From Segatella baroniae B14 (GTDB taxonomy: Bacteria; Bacteroidota; Bacteroidia; Bacteroidales; Bacteroidaceae): a stretch of 64,000 nt of DNA. The DNA lies in assembly GCF_022024235.1 (NCBI RefSeq), contig NZ_CP091800.1, forward strand, positions 970,001-1,034,000, written 5' to 3'. This document shows positions 22,901 through 31,697 of the stretch, in pieces. Below the pieces are notes generated by a model. That model searched no databases and was not told the DNA's origin. It saw only the letters and a list, made by a program, of their open reading frames with translations. The stretch's first letter is position 1. Each line of letters opens with the position of its first letter. A program made the translations under genes and the position numbers.

Positions 22901-25900
22901 GAATGCAAGAAAGCTATCCAAGCATCGACTCTCTTGACATCAATGGTTTGTCACGTATGGCAGTAAGTTTATCCGACTATAATGCCAAACGATCAGATTA
23001 CGATGGTAATCCATGGACCGTGAAGAGCAATTCATATATCGAAATTGGTGCACGTGTGGTCAACTATGCATTCATGACCTACACGTCACAAAACATTACC
23101 ACCGACAATCTGATGACACGACTCTTTGTGGCCCATACAGAATATGTAGAACCACAACGAGCTATTGCATGGCAGCAATCTGACAATACGATGTATAAAC
23201 AGGTTGGCAGCTCATTTGCCAATCCGTTCTTACGCCTTGACGATGCCCTGGAATATGTAGCCAAAGCCCGACAGAGTTCGATAAACAATATCAACAATAC
23301 ACGATTTGAAATTTTCCTGGCGCAAGGTAGATATTTTCCTTACACCAATATCGACCGTAACAACTCTTCAGCCCGAGGCAATACCTTCCTCATTCCTGAA
23401 AAGGTTACGATAATCGGTAGTATTGATGTATCAAAAGATGACCATATGTACTGCCAGAGCAGCACTATAGGACAGGATATAACCATCACAAGCAATCAAA
23501 ATACCTATACCCTCAAAGGGTGTACCACAGATAGTATCCGCGCTGCTCGTGAGCATATCGATTTCAACAAGAACTCGATCTATGAGCTTTGGGAAATGGC
23601 TGCTCAAACCACCCTGAGTGGTGAAGTTACTATCGACGACAATACTCCAGGTAATGTGAACCATGTTATCTCTATCATCAATGATGATTCCAAAACGGGT
23701 AAATCGCCTGATATGTTTACAGGCACAAACCTTACCAATGGAGAAACCACATTAGACCGTACTAAGGAAAGCCAGGAGTCTATGATGAGTCGTATGATCA
23801 TCATAGATGGCATAAAGGTTACCAATGGTAACGCCAGTGAATATACTGATACAACAGTATACAACCTTAATGGCTACTTCCGAGGTGGTGGTATGTATAT
23901 TGATGGAAACCCTGAGACTACTGTCTTCGCAAATTCTGACGAACAGCATAAGTTGACACGTACTATCGAAACAAATGCTATGGAACGTGGTCTGCGTGAT
24001 AAAGCTGTACTCCTTGCTAACTGTATCTTCCAGAACAATAATGCGATACAGGGTGGTGCCATCTTCTCGAATGGTACACTCTATATTAGTGGTTCTGAAT
24101 TTGTACAGAATACAACTGTCGGTCCTAGTGGTTCAACTGCTAATACGGATAACCGTTATGTATCATACAGTGGCGGTGGAGCTATTGCGTCCAACTCAGA
24201 CTTATTAATGGGTAACTGTCTGTTGGCCAATAACGAAGCACTATATGGAGATGTTGCTATCACCATAAACGCTGATGATGTAACATTACATAACGGAAAG
24301 ACCGTCAATAAGAATGCTAATCAATATCAGGGCTATGGTGGTGCCATCTGGTTGGGAGACGAATCCGCCATCTATATGATGAATACCGATATCGTACGCA
24401 ACAAATCTGTAGGATATCCTTGTATCTTCAACTCTATTCCTAACCGTTCTGACAATATCCACCACTATGCCATCAATAACGTGTTCTGGGGTAACGAAAT
24501 CTCTACAGAAAACAATGATACGCTCAAAACAATCATGAACATTGAGGAGTGGAAAGGTGTCGACAATGCACCTTCTATATTCTTTAATGCTTTTGAAAGC
24601 GGTCAAGCTCACACTCCGAATCGTACTCTCGATCCAAAATATAAGCGTATCAACTTTACCGGAAACTTCCAGGATATCGCTCCTCAATTAAGAGAGACAC
24701 AGGAAGACGGTACCGTAATACAGTATGATATGAACATACTGCTCGATAGCGACAACGATGCTCTAGATGGTCCTAACTTTAAGGAACCTACCGTAGAAGC
24801 AGGTGCAGATGGTTACATGGAACAATGTAACTGGATGCTCTCTCGTATTAACAACTTATGTGATAACGGATGGGGTTACCTGGAACAAGATGAAAATGGT
24901 AAATTCATCAAAAATAGTGATGGCTCTTATGCTGGTGGTGGGTATTATAACTACTGGTCACGTCTCACTAACCGCTATAGTAACCTTACCTTGGTGCCAC
25001 TGGGCGACGAGGTTTATATGGAATATAGCAATGTAGAAACTGACTTGAACGAAAGTAACAAACGTATCTCTAATGATCCATTGCATAAAAAAGGTCTCAA
25101 CTATGACTATATCGACATGGGTCTGTACGAATATCAGCATACGATTCTAGCATTGAATAATAGCCACGAAGTAGATACCATCTGGGTGGCTCCTAGCGAA
25201 GTCGTCGGTCAGAACGATGGTAAAACTTGGAAGACCCCTACCTCAGACTTGCAACGTGCAATAGAGGTGCTATTAATGAGTAGAAACGACCATCCTAAAG
25301 TGCTCAATATCGAAGCCGGTACATATTCTCCAGCTTACGTGATGAACGATAATTTGGGATACACAATCGCACTGGGTAACTATAACAACAACTCTATCGA
25401 ACTGAAAGATACTGTCTATACGGGTATCGGTTATGGTATAAAGAGTCTTACTATTAATGGTGGATGGAATACCGAAGCCGAAGAATGGAATCCGGAAACA
25501 TATCAGGTTATCTTTAAACCTGGTAACATCTATGGTAGCACAACGAATCATATCTTGAATATCGTAGATGTGGAAAACCGTGAGACCGAAATGGATGTGA
25601 AGGAGGATAAAATAACGCGCCCTACCTTTAAGACCGTACCGATTACCATTAATGGTATTACCTTTATTAATAATACAGGACAAAGTACAAGTGGCGGTTC
25701 TTCTATTAACTATCAGGACCAATATTGTTCGGAGAGTAAGACCGAAACGGCTACAAAAACCACCATTCCACTTAACCCGAACGAAAATGATGATCCTAAA
25801 CTGATTATCAAGAATTGTATTTTCCGTGAGAATGGTATACCAGGCAATACGACAGCTGCTCCAGCGGTTACTATTGGTACAGGTGGCGGACAGGCACTTA

Positions 25901-28900
25901 TCTACAACAGTCTGTTCCACTCAAATATCGGTATCCCTGTAAAAGCTGTTGATACCAAGATAACCAACTGTACCTTCGCACTCAACGGAGGTCACACACA
26001 GCTTTCTGAGTCTGGATATACTTACACGCTCAATTCAAACGAAGAAAACAAGACATGGGGTCCTTATACCAGTGAACTGCATAACTGTATTATCTGGAAG
26101 GATGATACTCTTGCTTCTACCAAGTATGCACAACAGTATGAATTAACACATACGGGCAACCAGATAGATGAGGGTTCTGAATATAACAGTTATAATGCCG
26201 TATATGGTATCGAGAACACAAAAGAAGACCAGGCACATTACTACAATGTAGGCTTGGGTGATAATAATAATCTTGTGCTATATGGTCCTAACTTCATTGC
26301 CCCATTCGAGAGCAATGCAGCAGATTGCAACTTTAAGATTAGACCTGCCGACCATACCTGCCGCCGCGCAAATGCACGACTTTTTGCAGAAAAAGCGCTA
26401 CTTCGTAATTTTACGGGTATGAGCGATGAAGCCATTCAGGATTCTGTCGTTACTGATCTTAAACACCAAACAGACCTCTCTGGTACCTTCAGCCGTTACA
26501 ATGGTAAAGGTATGGAACGTGGTGCTTACGAAAATGTCATTGACCTGCAGCGCATATATTATGTAAAGCAGAATCAGGCATTCAATCCTGAAGTACAAGA
26601 TGGTAAGAGCTGGAATTCTGCATTCGGTGGCGGACATTTACAGGATATCATTGACGGTGCTACACTTTATGTACACCTGAATACGGATAAAAAGAAATCA
26701 TACGTCCTGGTAAATGGTCAGGCTACTGAACCACAGTTGACTATACGCGACGGTGTAAACTTGTATGGAAGCATACATTCTCTCATAGAACTGGGTGATA
26801 CGCTGAATATGCAAGATAACGAGAAGGAGAATGCAATCACTGACATGATTAATCATATCAAGGCTGACCGTCGTGGTATGGCATCTGAAACTAACAGCGC
26901 TAATGCCACCCGTATACGTGGTCTCATTACGGAACCGGTCAATAATAAAGATAACATTCTGGGTAGTATTATAGATGGTTTTATCATCGAGAATGACAGC
27001 ATAGCTGAAACTCCGGCTATCGAACTTGATAATGATCGTACCACTCTTCGCAATCTTATTATACAAAACAATAAGAACAAGGGTGAAGCTCTGATCAGAA
27101 TCAAAAATGGTTTGCTCTATAACTCTCTCATCTATAACAATACGGCAACGACCCTCGTGGACAATCAGGGTGGTGTACTGCTCAACAATACCATTATTGC
27201 CAACCAGGCAGATGGTATTACTGTAGACAATAAGAGTGGTGAGGTCATCAATACGTTGATGTGGAACACTGCTACTGGCACATCAGCTGAAAAGAATGGA
27301 AACGGAACATTCACCACCAGCAATACGGCAAGCCAGGTGAATCCGTTCATTCCATATATGGATAATACCCTTTATGCTCATCAACCTACAGCATATACAA
27401 TCTATCCTACCTATTACTATCAGTTGCACGAAGCGAGCAGCATGATTAATGCCGGTACGAATATAACCACACCAAGTGGTGAACTTATCATCGGCAACAA
27501 ACACTTCTCACACGATGCAGTAAACTTTGCAACAGACCGTGATATCTTAGGTAATCCACGTCTACTCGGTAAACAGGAGGGTGAAACATCCAACCATATT
27601 GATATTGGTGCTTTTGAAGTATGGAACATCTCTGACCATCAAAATGTCTATACCGAAAACACCACAAACACAGAGGCTAATCTCACTGAGGATGATGACA
27701 GCTACCGTACCTATACCAAGAATTACGGTGGCAACTTCTATCCACATGCGGGTAGTGTCATGTATATCGGGCGAGGGGCAAGATTCAATTTCAACAAGAA
27801 TGCGAGTGAAACTCCTATTTTTGACGCCGACAACGCATTCATGCCAAGTTATCTACTCCTCAAAGACAGTGCCTCTCTCTATGGTAATCGTAACGTGATA
27901 CGAGCAAGCTATGTCGCTATTGAGAAGACTCTCAAAAAGGGTGATCGCTATAAACTCATGTCGCTTCCATTCAATGAGTACTATTGGGATAATGTAAATG
28001 TGGTATCTAGTCAAGATGGTAATATCACATTAAGTAAATTCGATCTCACCAATGCTGTGGTTAAAACCTACAATGGCGAAACTCGCTCTGCATGGAACTA
28101 CGAATATCAAGCTGAAAATTCGTCATGCTGGGAGGATGTGCATGTCGATACTCCTCTTCAAGTTGGAGAAGGATGGATGATAGACTATGGCCGCTCTCTC
28201 AACGAAGATCAGACCATTCGAATGACAGCATTTGCCAAGAATAATAACAGCTTTGCCTACGAGGAAGACGGTAGCGATAAGCAGGTTATTCTTACACAGC
28301 ATAACACGATAGATCGTAGTGGAACGGCTCACTTTACTAGAGCAGAAAATATGGGATGGAACTTTATCGGACTTCCATACTTGGTAAGTAATTACAATAC
28401 TGCTACCGGTCAAAATGGCAAGTACCAGATGCACATTCCACATGTGCTCTATGGCGTAAACAGTGAAGACGGTACATATCAGAGTGCAGACCAGATGGTA
28501 ACTCTCCCAAGCTGGGAAGAAGGTTCTGAGATAACGATGGGCGACGGCTACTTTACACAGACCGCAACTCAAAGTGATACCGAAAAAGTTACCTTCCGCC
28601 TGCCTATAAACCCAGAAGAACCAACACAGGCTGCTGCCAAGCCAAATATCATGCTAACGGCAGAGAATGGTACTAAAGATGCTGTTAAGATGGCTCCATC
28701 TGCTGAAGCCACAAGCATTACCTACAGTGTTGGTAACGGTGGTGTAAAATGGGATGCCATCAACGATACCCTACCAGAAATTTATGCAAACGCTTCTGAC
28801 GGCACACGTATGAGCTGGGTACCTGAAGCTCCGGTTGAACAGGAATTGGGTATAGGTATCAAAGCTGCAAAAACGGGTAACTATACGATATCATTACCTG

Positions 28901-29292
28901 AGGTTGATGCTTTTGATCAAGTTAGTAATGTATGGCTCATAGACCATGCAACGGGTACTGTTACCGATCTTAAAGATAATGCTTACCAGCTTACGATCAG
29001 CAAAGCTGGTACATACGACAACCGTCTTGCTATTAAGTTTGGTGGCATGCAACCTACGGGTATTAAGACTGCTGAGGCTAGCAGTACATTAAGCATATAT
29101 GTAGAAAATACGACCTTACATGTTAAGGGTATCGAAGGTGCAGAAGATGTCAATATCTACACCATCAGTGGTAAACTCTACAGCCATGCTCACCAGGTAC
29201 AAAACGAATATACCAAGGAACTACATCCTGGTGTATACATCGTGAAAGTTAAAAATACAACCAAGACCATCGCCGTGAAATCACAAAAGTGA
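16906..29292 (+). CDS. Giant T9SS-secreted multi-module beta-helix surface protein (4128 aa)
   Basis: A Sec signal peptide (cleavage near GWAQ, about residue 20) is followed by seven modules of 350-650 residues. Each opens with a V-x-x-GxxW-x-L-x-x-AI segment and closes with a GAxE-type segment. Approximate spans are 22-570, 594-1025, 1042-1600, 1618-2050, 2099-2740, 2758-3207 and 3216-3570. Inside, repeated rungs such as NCIVxxN and GGGVY mark right-handed parallel beta-helices, like DUF1565 and choice-of-anchor-Q proteins. A different beta-rich region (3570-4050) leads to a T9SS type A sorting domain (about 4053-4128, with VNIYTISGKLY and GVYIVKVKN). The product is therefore exported by T9SS and attached to the surface. 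Its place after three fimbria-type genes suggests a stalk or tip adhesin, comparable to T9SS-exported Mfa5. No catalytic residues were recognised; glycan binding is a guess. The reading frame is unbroken over 12.4 kb. Confidence 0.85.
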   Translation: MKRYILLTFFALFILKGWAQTDTIRYVNPSNKSKNVMTDGKTWATGYAHVQDAINSLHNYMKANPNVTSGSIYVMGGDSAIFSPLETTEKEASSIQNTAINIYDGIHVYGGFNPQNPESTPAERILVDEKNADNTITVGERDALDAAGTGSDIAHWSFKTPTTFTGKHGVGEVTFEWNDTEKKYNTRYPSSSYHVVWFGTAGEETDEETSTHKKVTNRRKAYTYGASLDGVTIQDGNANNKQSDIRAHNSYGGGVYMVKNTILRNCIVTHNSAAIKGGGVYLDGGGLVENCHIVENQSIGSGITDGMGGGVSIGWEGGIRKSYIEKNVARMGGGLNITHENDRVPLSWQTDDRNQYAGYATSCIITNNTSITEAGGVNIGNGGVIVNCTVAENENAGADVTYKNHRYGRSGGVYIDKMGVVYNTVIWGNKCSTNTDIQYAAYIQETTDENTKVNRPIVAYTAIANHDITNWNGTHKDNVLSLEKGNYPESTTASGHFPYFMDPSSIVGANGQTPNNVYTDWRISARSDLAYRAVQIQDIPTYNKIILHAQVQSDLRGRTLYPISSCGAMECDESKTREIMMASVEESDNGQLIPTIFVDPNFNAIIPGSIFGTSWESPLTNVSEAINYFQKKYSDKGNNTQKVQILIKEGSINTTGPSSYVNNMLRSASLRPQSYMRIFGGYPSELTGTNTQQTINETTYARNPLNYKTIVSANNINQGFNTNSVHVMELNNVHDVIVDGLTLEYGNSTSINSNNTLPSGGAIMISNVNYDTNTEPTGRVNMDNIEIRNCTMRNCVAEESGAAVFANGFYYTGIQDDGADGNVALKNVCHISAKLLNCVINNNTNQSGTGIVTARGNAEIVMDHCTLVNNVGIPLQSMQARGYSGTINATNCAIFGNVTDSVNITDIENYIAPLATSQNTTLKTIIGNNNIVDKTITIPTGFMDMTNIKQVLGSDANDIKSYAHFENATQTVGARHNQDNITMYGGAPDFMPKDMNPMVNAATTDDSNATSTDLTTVNKRNIGGAPDAGAIENNTLPENGQVIYVRESDGVDDNAHGGSWGSALKTISAALERATYGQDIWVAAGKYYENLTMKEGVNVYGGFLNYGNPGKEENERNISNEDPEYQTIIDGDRSGRVLNQEEDFSKETIWEGFTIQNGLWASAIADEMTISENEVIVDTLTSAWSHGTYGTKIVKEITENVTGHFTRHYNESEPSWKSGVGVNLMSNGTLKNCLIKDNLMQMQYPTQYLVKNVRNKVIKITIYTKDSENGIEKSTTSIKYDNNSSRIYNMVDGKYKNAKGGTEYGGAGIATTSGSKVLNCIIRNNVIDFSSLDGSVVANVSTPARGVGVLMDGGDIVNSLIVENYSNVGSGVLGQGIYIKSKSSLYSCTIAYNNGFNVRSNFTGAAAPGVWDDASNPNKGSGWAANASQFYNCIIWGNAGYGITGENYNNLCRTNWQASIGVTGFLHNCYHSTPSTYFAIEGVNNSHSAVTDSTLVYNTKNIDYNGVPEANSKYYEAAYVDAYRQSCYDANLFNEYNYPYFPDGSSDNNYSINRASDVANNCINMGADEWADEMDSKFNIIEDITGANRVQDCKIDKGAYEYDGTGEISPVIEGNSATYYVTENGAGTAKGTLTEPACMQKLQKILDAAGRYKYANPTSAVTVKLASIPDGHYYPTRTTQENYSTINPRNFSIIVPRGVKVMGGYLDTDNFASRNIIDNRTILSAKYTSENIVTQSYHAVTFTDHVFDINQNLEYEDDGVTPKSITKKLIETYGTTLIDTIQNIEQPNIRAVLDGLYIEDGSANGINTEDQIGGGAIIPNYAMIQNCIIQNNNALTEGGGLYLQKRALVIGCIVENNSADYGGGIAVVDNNDMSENAYLSYPYVVSSTVVNNTATTRGGGIYFLNNFRTNSSVYWANTSNDQADLSGVTTTTNGLKGDIYPVTYCAITNQIADGSNNISVDADETKGVRWNNTDDDKYYSLQVLSQLTRGGMSYANFRRMQESYPSIDSLDINGLSRMAVSLSDYNAKRSDYDGNPWTVKSNSYIEIGARVVNYAFMTYTSQNITTDNLMTRLFVAHTEYVEPQRAIAWQQSDNTMYKQVGSSFANPFLRLDDALEYVAKARQSSINNINNTRFEIFLAQGRYFPYTNIDRNNSSARGNTFLIPEKVTIIGSIDVSKDDHMYCQSSTIGQDITITSNQNTYTLKGCTTDSIRAAREHIDFNKNSIYELWEMAAQTTLSGEVTIDDNTPGNVNHVISIINDDSKTGKSPDMFTGTNLTNGETTLDRTKESQESMMSRMIIIDGIKVTNGNASEYTDTTVYNLNGYFRGGGMYIDGNPETTVFANSDEQHKLTRTIETNAMERGLRDKAVLLANCIFQNNNAIQGGAIFSNGTLYISGSEFVQNTTVGPSGSTANTDNRYVSYSGGGAIASNSDLLMGNCLLANNEALYGDVAITINADDVTLHNGKTVNKNANQYQGYGGAIWLGDESAIYMMNTDIVRNKSVGYPCIFNSIPNRSDNIHHYAINNVFWGNEISTENNDTLKTIMNIEEWKGVDNAPSIFFNAFESGQAHTPNRTLDPKYKRINFTGNFQDIAPQLRETQEDGTVIQYDMNILLDSDNDALDGPNFKEPTVEAGADGYMEQCNWMLSRINNLCDNGWGYLEQDENGKFIKNSDGSYAGGGYYNYWSRLTNRYSNLTLVPLGDEVYMEYSNVETDLNESNKRISNDPLHKKGLNYDYIDMGLYEYQHTILALNNSHEVDTIWVAPSEVVGQNDGKTWKTPTSDLQRAIEVLLMSRNDHPKVLNIEAGTYSPAYVMNDNLGYTIALGNYNNNSIELKDTVYTGIGYGIKSLTINGGWNTEAEEWNPETYQVIFKPGNIYGSTTNHILNIVDVENRETEMDVKEDKITRPTFKTVPITINGITFINNTGQSTSGGSSINYQDQYCSESKTETATKTTIPLNPNENDDPKLIIKNCIFRENGIPGNTTAAPAVTIGTGGGQALIYNSLFHSNIGIPVKAVDTKITNCTFALNGGHTQLSESGYTYTLNSNEENKTWGPYTSELHNCIIWKDDTLASTKYAQQYELTHTGNQIDEGSEYNSYNAVYGIENTKEDQAHYYNVGLGDNNNLVLYGPNFIAPFESNAADCNFKIRPADHTCRRANARLFAEKALLRNFTGMSDEAIQDSVVTDLKHQTDLSGTFSRYNGKGMERGAYENVIDLQRIYYVKQNQAFNPEVQDGKSWNSAFGGGHLQDIIDGATLYVHLNTDKKKSYVLVNGQATEPQLTIRDGVNLYGSIHSLIELGDTLNMQDNEKENAITDMINHIKADRRGMASETNSANATRIRGLITEPVNNKDNILGSIIDGFIIENDSIAETPAIELDNDRTTLRNLIIQNNKNKGEALIRIKNGLLYNSLIYNNTATTLVDNQGGVLLNNTIIANQADGITVDNKSGEVINTLMWNTATGTSAEKNGNGTFTTSNTASQVNPFIPYMDNTLYAHQPTAYTIYPTYYYQLHEASSMINAGTNITTPSGELIIGNKHFSHDAVNFATDRDILGNPRLLGKQEGETSNHIDIGAFEVWNISDHQNVYTENTTNTEANLTEDDDSYRTYTKNYGGNFYPHAGSVMYIGRGARFNFNKNASETPIFDADNAFMPSYLLLKDSASLYGNRNVIRASYVAIEKTLKKGDRYKLMSLPFNEYYWDNVNVVSSQDGNITLSKFDLTNAVVKTYNGETRSAWNYEYQAENSSCWEDVHVDTPLQVGEGWMIDYGRSLNEDQTIRMTAFAKNNNSFAYEEDGSDKQVILTQHNTIDRSGTAHFTRAENMGWNFIGLPYLVSNYNTATGQNGKYQMHIPHVLYGVNSEDGTYQSADQMVTLPSWEEGSEITMGDGYFTQTATQSDTEKVTFRLPINPEEPTQAAAKPNIMLTAENGTKDAVKMAPSAEATSITYSVGNGGVKWDAINDTLPEIYANASDGTRMSWVPEAPVEQELGIGIKAAKTGNYTISLPEVDAFDQVSNVWLIDHATGTVTDLKDNAYQLTISKAGTYDNRLAIKFGGMQPTGIKTAEASSTLSIYVENTTLHVKGIEGAEDVNIYTISGKLYSHAHQVQNEYTKELHPGVYIVKVKNTTKTIAVKSQK

Positions 29293-29356
29293 TTTCACGG
29301 GCCGATGGCTCATTGTTATGAATAGCCATATATCCATGAACATTTCGACGGGTATC

Positions 29357-30085
29357 ATGAAAAAAAAATCAGTCCTTTTATTTCTTTTGTTTACTCTACT
29401 GACTATTTCGAACAAAATACAGGCACAGGATTTAGAGTCAATAGACCTCATCAAATACTGTCAGCACTTCCATTTTTCAGATAAAAATATAGCCCAATCT
29501 GCAGAACAGGAACAATATTTGGCAGATTTTTTCTTTCTCTTGCAGCACGTTGAGGATGACGATTACAAGCAACATGCCATCAATAACCTGTTTCAAGAAG
29601 CATCCCCATATCCAGAAGCCATCGACTTCATATTAGACGAAAGTCATCGGTACTTAACCGACTGTGAATCACCTGTATACAATCCTAAACTCTGGGAATT
29701 TTTCAGACGAGACACACGGGGACATGTCGTTCTCGACTTTCAATATACTGATGAAGAAGGACGAGATTCTACACTCTATACGACTCCTCTACAAGGTGAT
29801 ATTACCCTATTCTTCTATAATCCTGAATGCGAACATTGCATGCAAACGATAGCTGAATATAAGATACGCGAAGATGATTCCTGCATAACAGACGGAGAGA
29901 CCATTTGGGCTATCCACGTAGGAGAAAATGATATACTCTGGCATAATACACTACCACTTTTGCCCAAGTCGTGGAAAAAAATAAAAGATCGTAGTCATCT
30001 TATGACACGACGCTGGTACGATCTTGAGAAGTTGCCTCATATCGTTAAGATAACAGCCAACTATCAGGTAAAACAGGCTCAATAA
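29357..30085 (+). CDS. DUF5106-like thioredoxin-fold secreted protein
   Basis: This 242-residue exported protein has a signal peptide ending near IQAQ (about residue 24). A helical N-terminal part of about 120 residues resembles DUF5106. A thioredoxin-like half follows, with the motif FYNPECEHCMQT, giving a CEHC active site. Such proteins act in envelope thiol-disulfide exchange. It is the last gene of the fimbria-like operon, 64 bp after the giant gene, and may assist folding of its products; that is inference. The C-terminal half looks short, and the usual cis-proline strand is only weakly visible at KLPHIVKI. The start at 29357 was preferred over 29318 because it begins the signal peptide. 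Confidence 0.7.
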   Translation: MKKKSVLLFLLFTLLTISNKIQAQDLESIDLIKYCQHFHFSDKNIAQSAEQEQYLADFFFLLQHVEDDDYKQHAINNLFQEASPYPEAIDFILDESHRYLTDCESPVYNPKLWEFFRRDTRGHVVLDFQYTDEEGRDSTLYTTPLQGDITLFFYNPECEHCMQTIAEYKIREDDSCITDGETIWAIHVGENDILWHNTLPLLPKSWKKIKDRSHLMTRRWYDLEKLPHIVKITANYQVKQAQ

Positions 30086-30105
30086 AAAGCGTTACTAGAA
30101 AAACA

Positions 30106-30142
30106 TTAGAGGTTCGACTTATTAAAAAAGTCGAACCTCTAA
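30106..30142. terminator. Bidirectional terminator of the fimbria-like operon
   Basis: A perfect 15-bp stem (30106-30120/30128-30142) encloses a 7-nt loop, with A-rich sequence on the right. It sits between the convergent DUF5106 and coiled-coil lipoprotein genes. Confidence 0.8.
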
Positions 30143-30164
30143 ATAAAAAAAATAATATATTGAA

Positions 30165-31037
30165 TTACAATTTAATAACCAAGAACTTACTAACACTCCA
30201 GAACTTGTTCACATCCTTGATGTGTAAAGTAGAAGTACCATTTGCATTCTGAGTAATCTCATAAGAACCTGCAGGCATTTGAGTCATAATCTGAGGCTTC
30301 TTAGAATTCAAGTTAATATCATTATAGTTACGGATATCAATTTTGCTGAAATCTGCACTCTTCAACTTAGATACATCAATCTTTTTCTTTGCAAGGAAAC
30401 CACCAGTCAACAAGCCCTTATTCTTCAGCTCCTTACTTGTACCAATCTGCACATAAGCCTCATGAATCGTTTCATCTTGAGCATTCATAACCGTCTGCTG
30501 CTCTGCAACCGTATTATTAAGCTGAGTATTCGTGGTATTAAGAGCTGTGATATCATCATTCAACTTGGCGATATCTGCGTTCTTCTTGTCCAACTCTGCC
30601 TGCAATTCAGCAATCTTAGCTTCTTTCTCATCCAACTGCTGCTTGTAATAAGCTATCAACTTCTTCACACGCTGAGAATAAGAAGAATTACTGCTGCTAA
30701 GCTTTTGCTCGAGCTCTGCGATATGCTCACGCTGACGCTTAACGATATCATTTAAGGTAGACAACTGAGTCTTTAAAGTTTCCTTATCAATACGCTTTCC
30801 CTCAGGATTAGAAGACTTGCGAACAATACCTTCCTGAGCAGCAATACTGTCCATACCATCACTCATAACCTGAATAAACTGAGCCATAGAGGTAACATCT
30901 TCAGCACGTAGACTATCTACATTTGCAAGAGAATCAAGCTGTTTCTGCAATGCTTCTGCTTTATTATCCTTGCAACCGACAATAGTCAAACCTGCTAATA
31001 CAACGAGGCTCATTACACTAATTTTACTTTTTTTCAT
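30165..31037 (-). CDS. Coiled-coil lipoprotein of unknown function
   Basis: This 290-residue protein has a signal peptide and lipobox TIVGC (Cys22). Residues of about 85-175 form a long coiled coil rich in Lys, Glu and Leu, including repeats such as ELQAELDKKNADIAKLNDDI. A small C-terminal domain of about 100 residues follows. Proteins of this shape are frequent in Bacteroidales and may act as periplasmic spacers; no specific function is known to me. It is a single-gene unit read leftward from a -7 box (TACCTTTG) at 31132-31139. Confidence 0.7.
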   Translation of the reverse strand: MKKSKISVMSLVVLAGLTIVGCKDNKAEALQKQLDSLANVDSLRAEDVTSMAQFIQVMSDGMDSIAAQEGIVRKSSNPEGKRIDKETLKTQLSTLNDIVKRQREHIAELEQKLSSSNSSYSQRVKKLIAYYKQQLDEKEAKIAELQAELDKKNADIAKLNDDITALNTTNTQLNNTVAEQQTVMNAQDETIHEAYVQIGTSKELKNKGLLTGGFLAKKKIDVSKLKSADFSKIDIRNYNDINLNSKKPQIMTQMPAGSYEITQNANGTSTLHIKDVNKFWSVSKFLVIKL

Positions 31038-31380
31038 AACGATAACTCTCCTAATTTTAAATGAATAATAAATAATAATATAGGAATAATAACTAAAAAT
31101 TTTTTAACAAAAACAAATTTTCTTTCTACAACAAAGGTATAGTAAAATTACTGATATTAATAACAAAAACGCATATAATTATGATTTTTTATACAACAAC
31201 CGTTACGATAGAGGAGGAATTTTGGAATTATTTACTTACGTTGTGACGAATTAAACTATACCAATAAATGATAATTATGACTCTTGCAAAAAAGAAGCTT
31301 CTTCGCAAAAGTTACTGCACGAAAAACTATCGTATTTCAAAATAATGTACTACCTTTGCACGTCGAAATAAAATAAAATC
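31038..31380. promoter_or_regulatory. Divergent promoter region
   Basis: The region holds a minus-strand -7 box TACCTTTG (31132-31139) for the lipoprotein gene and a plus-strand -7 box TACCTTTG (31351-31358) for the greA operon. Neither has TTTG at 19-21 bp. No gene or other structure is visible in the AT-rich sequence between them. Confidence 0.5.
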
Positions 31381-31632
31381 ATGGCAACTCATCAACAAAA
31401 ATTAGCAATCAGACAACAAATAGACAATTTTATAAAACAAGGCGGAGACTTCGCATTTGTTTTTGGAGATATCCGTTTGCCAGTAGAGTACAACGAAGCA
31501 TTAGGAACATTACACGTTAATGTAAAAGACAAAAAAGTTTCTCTTGTCGTAAATTATAATATCGACTTACAAGATAACCTGAATGACTTGATGGAACATC
31601 TGCTTACTGAGTACCCAGAATTAACTGACTAA
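31381..31632 (+). CDS. Conserved small protein of unknown function
   Basis: This 83-residue soluble protein has an even mix of charged and hydrophobic residues and looks alpha/beta. It lacks a signal peptide or metal motifs. The start lies about 20 nt after the -7 box at 31351, so the ATG is well placed. It is 65 bp upstream of greA and probably cotranscribed with it. I cannot name a family. Small housekeeping-like proteins beside greA are plausible, but no role can be inferred. Confidence 0.65.
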   Translation: MATHQQKLAIRQQIDNFIKQGGDFAFVFGDIRLPVEYNEALGTLHVNVKDKKVSLVVNYNIDLQDNLNDLMEHLLTEYPELTD

Positions 31633-31697
31633 GCTATTAAAATAGCTCTATCTATAATCCCCATTAGCATTAATAAAAACTAAAAAGAAGAAGCCTT

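Noticed and set aside
17102..28572. Many frames of 60-215 codons on both strands inside the giant gene
   Set aside because: They are shadows of the 4128-codon frame, which has a signal peptide, modular repeats and a T9SS domain.
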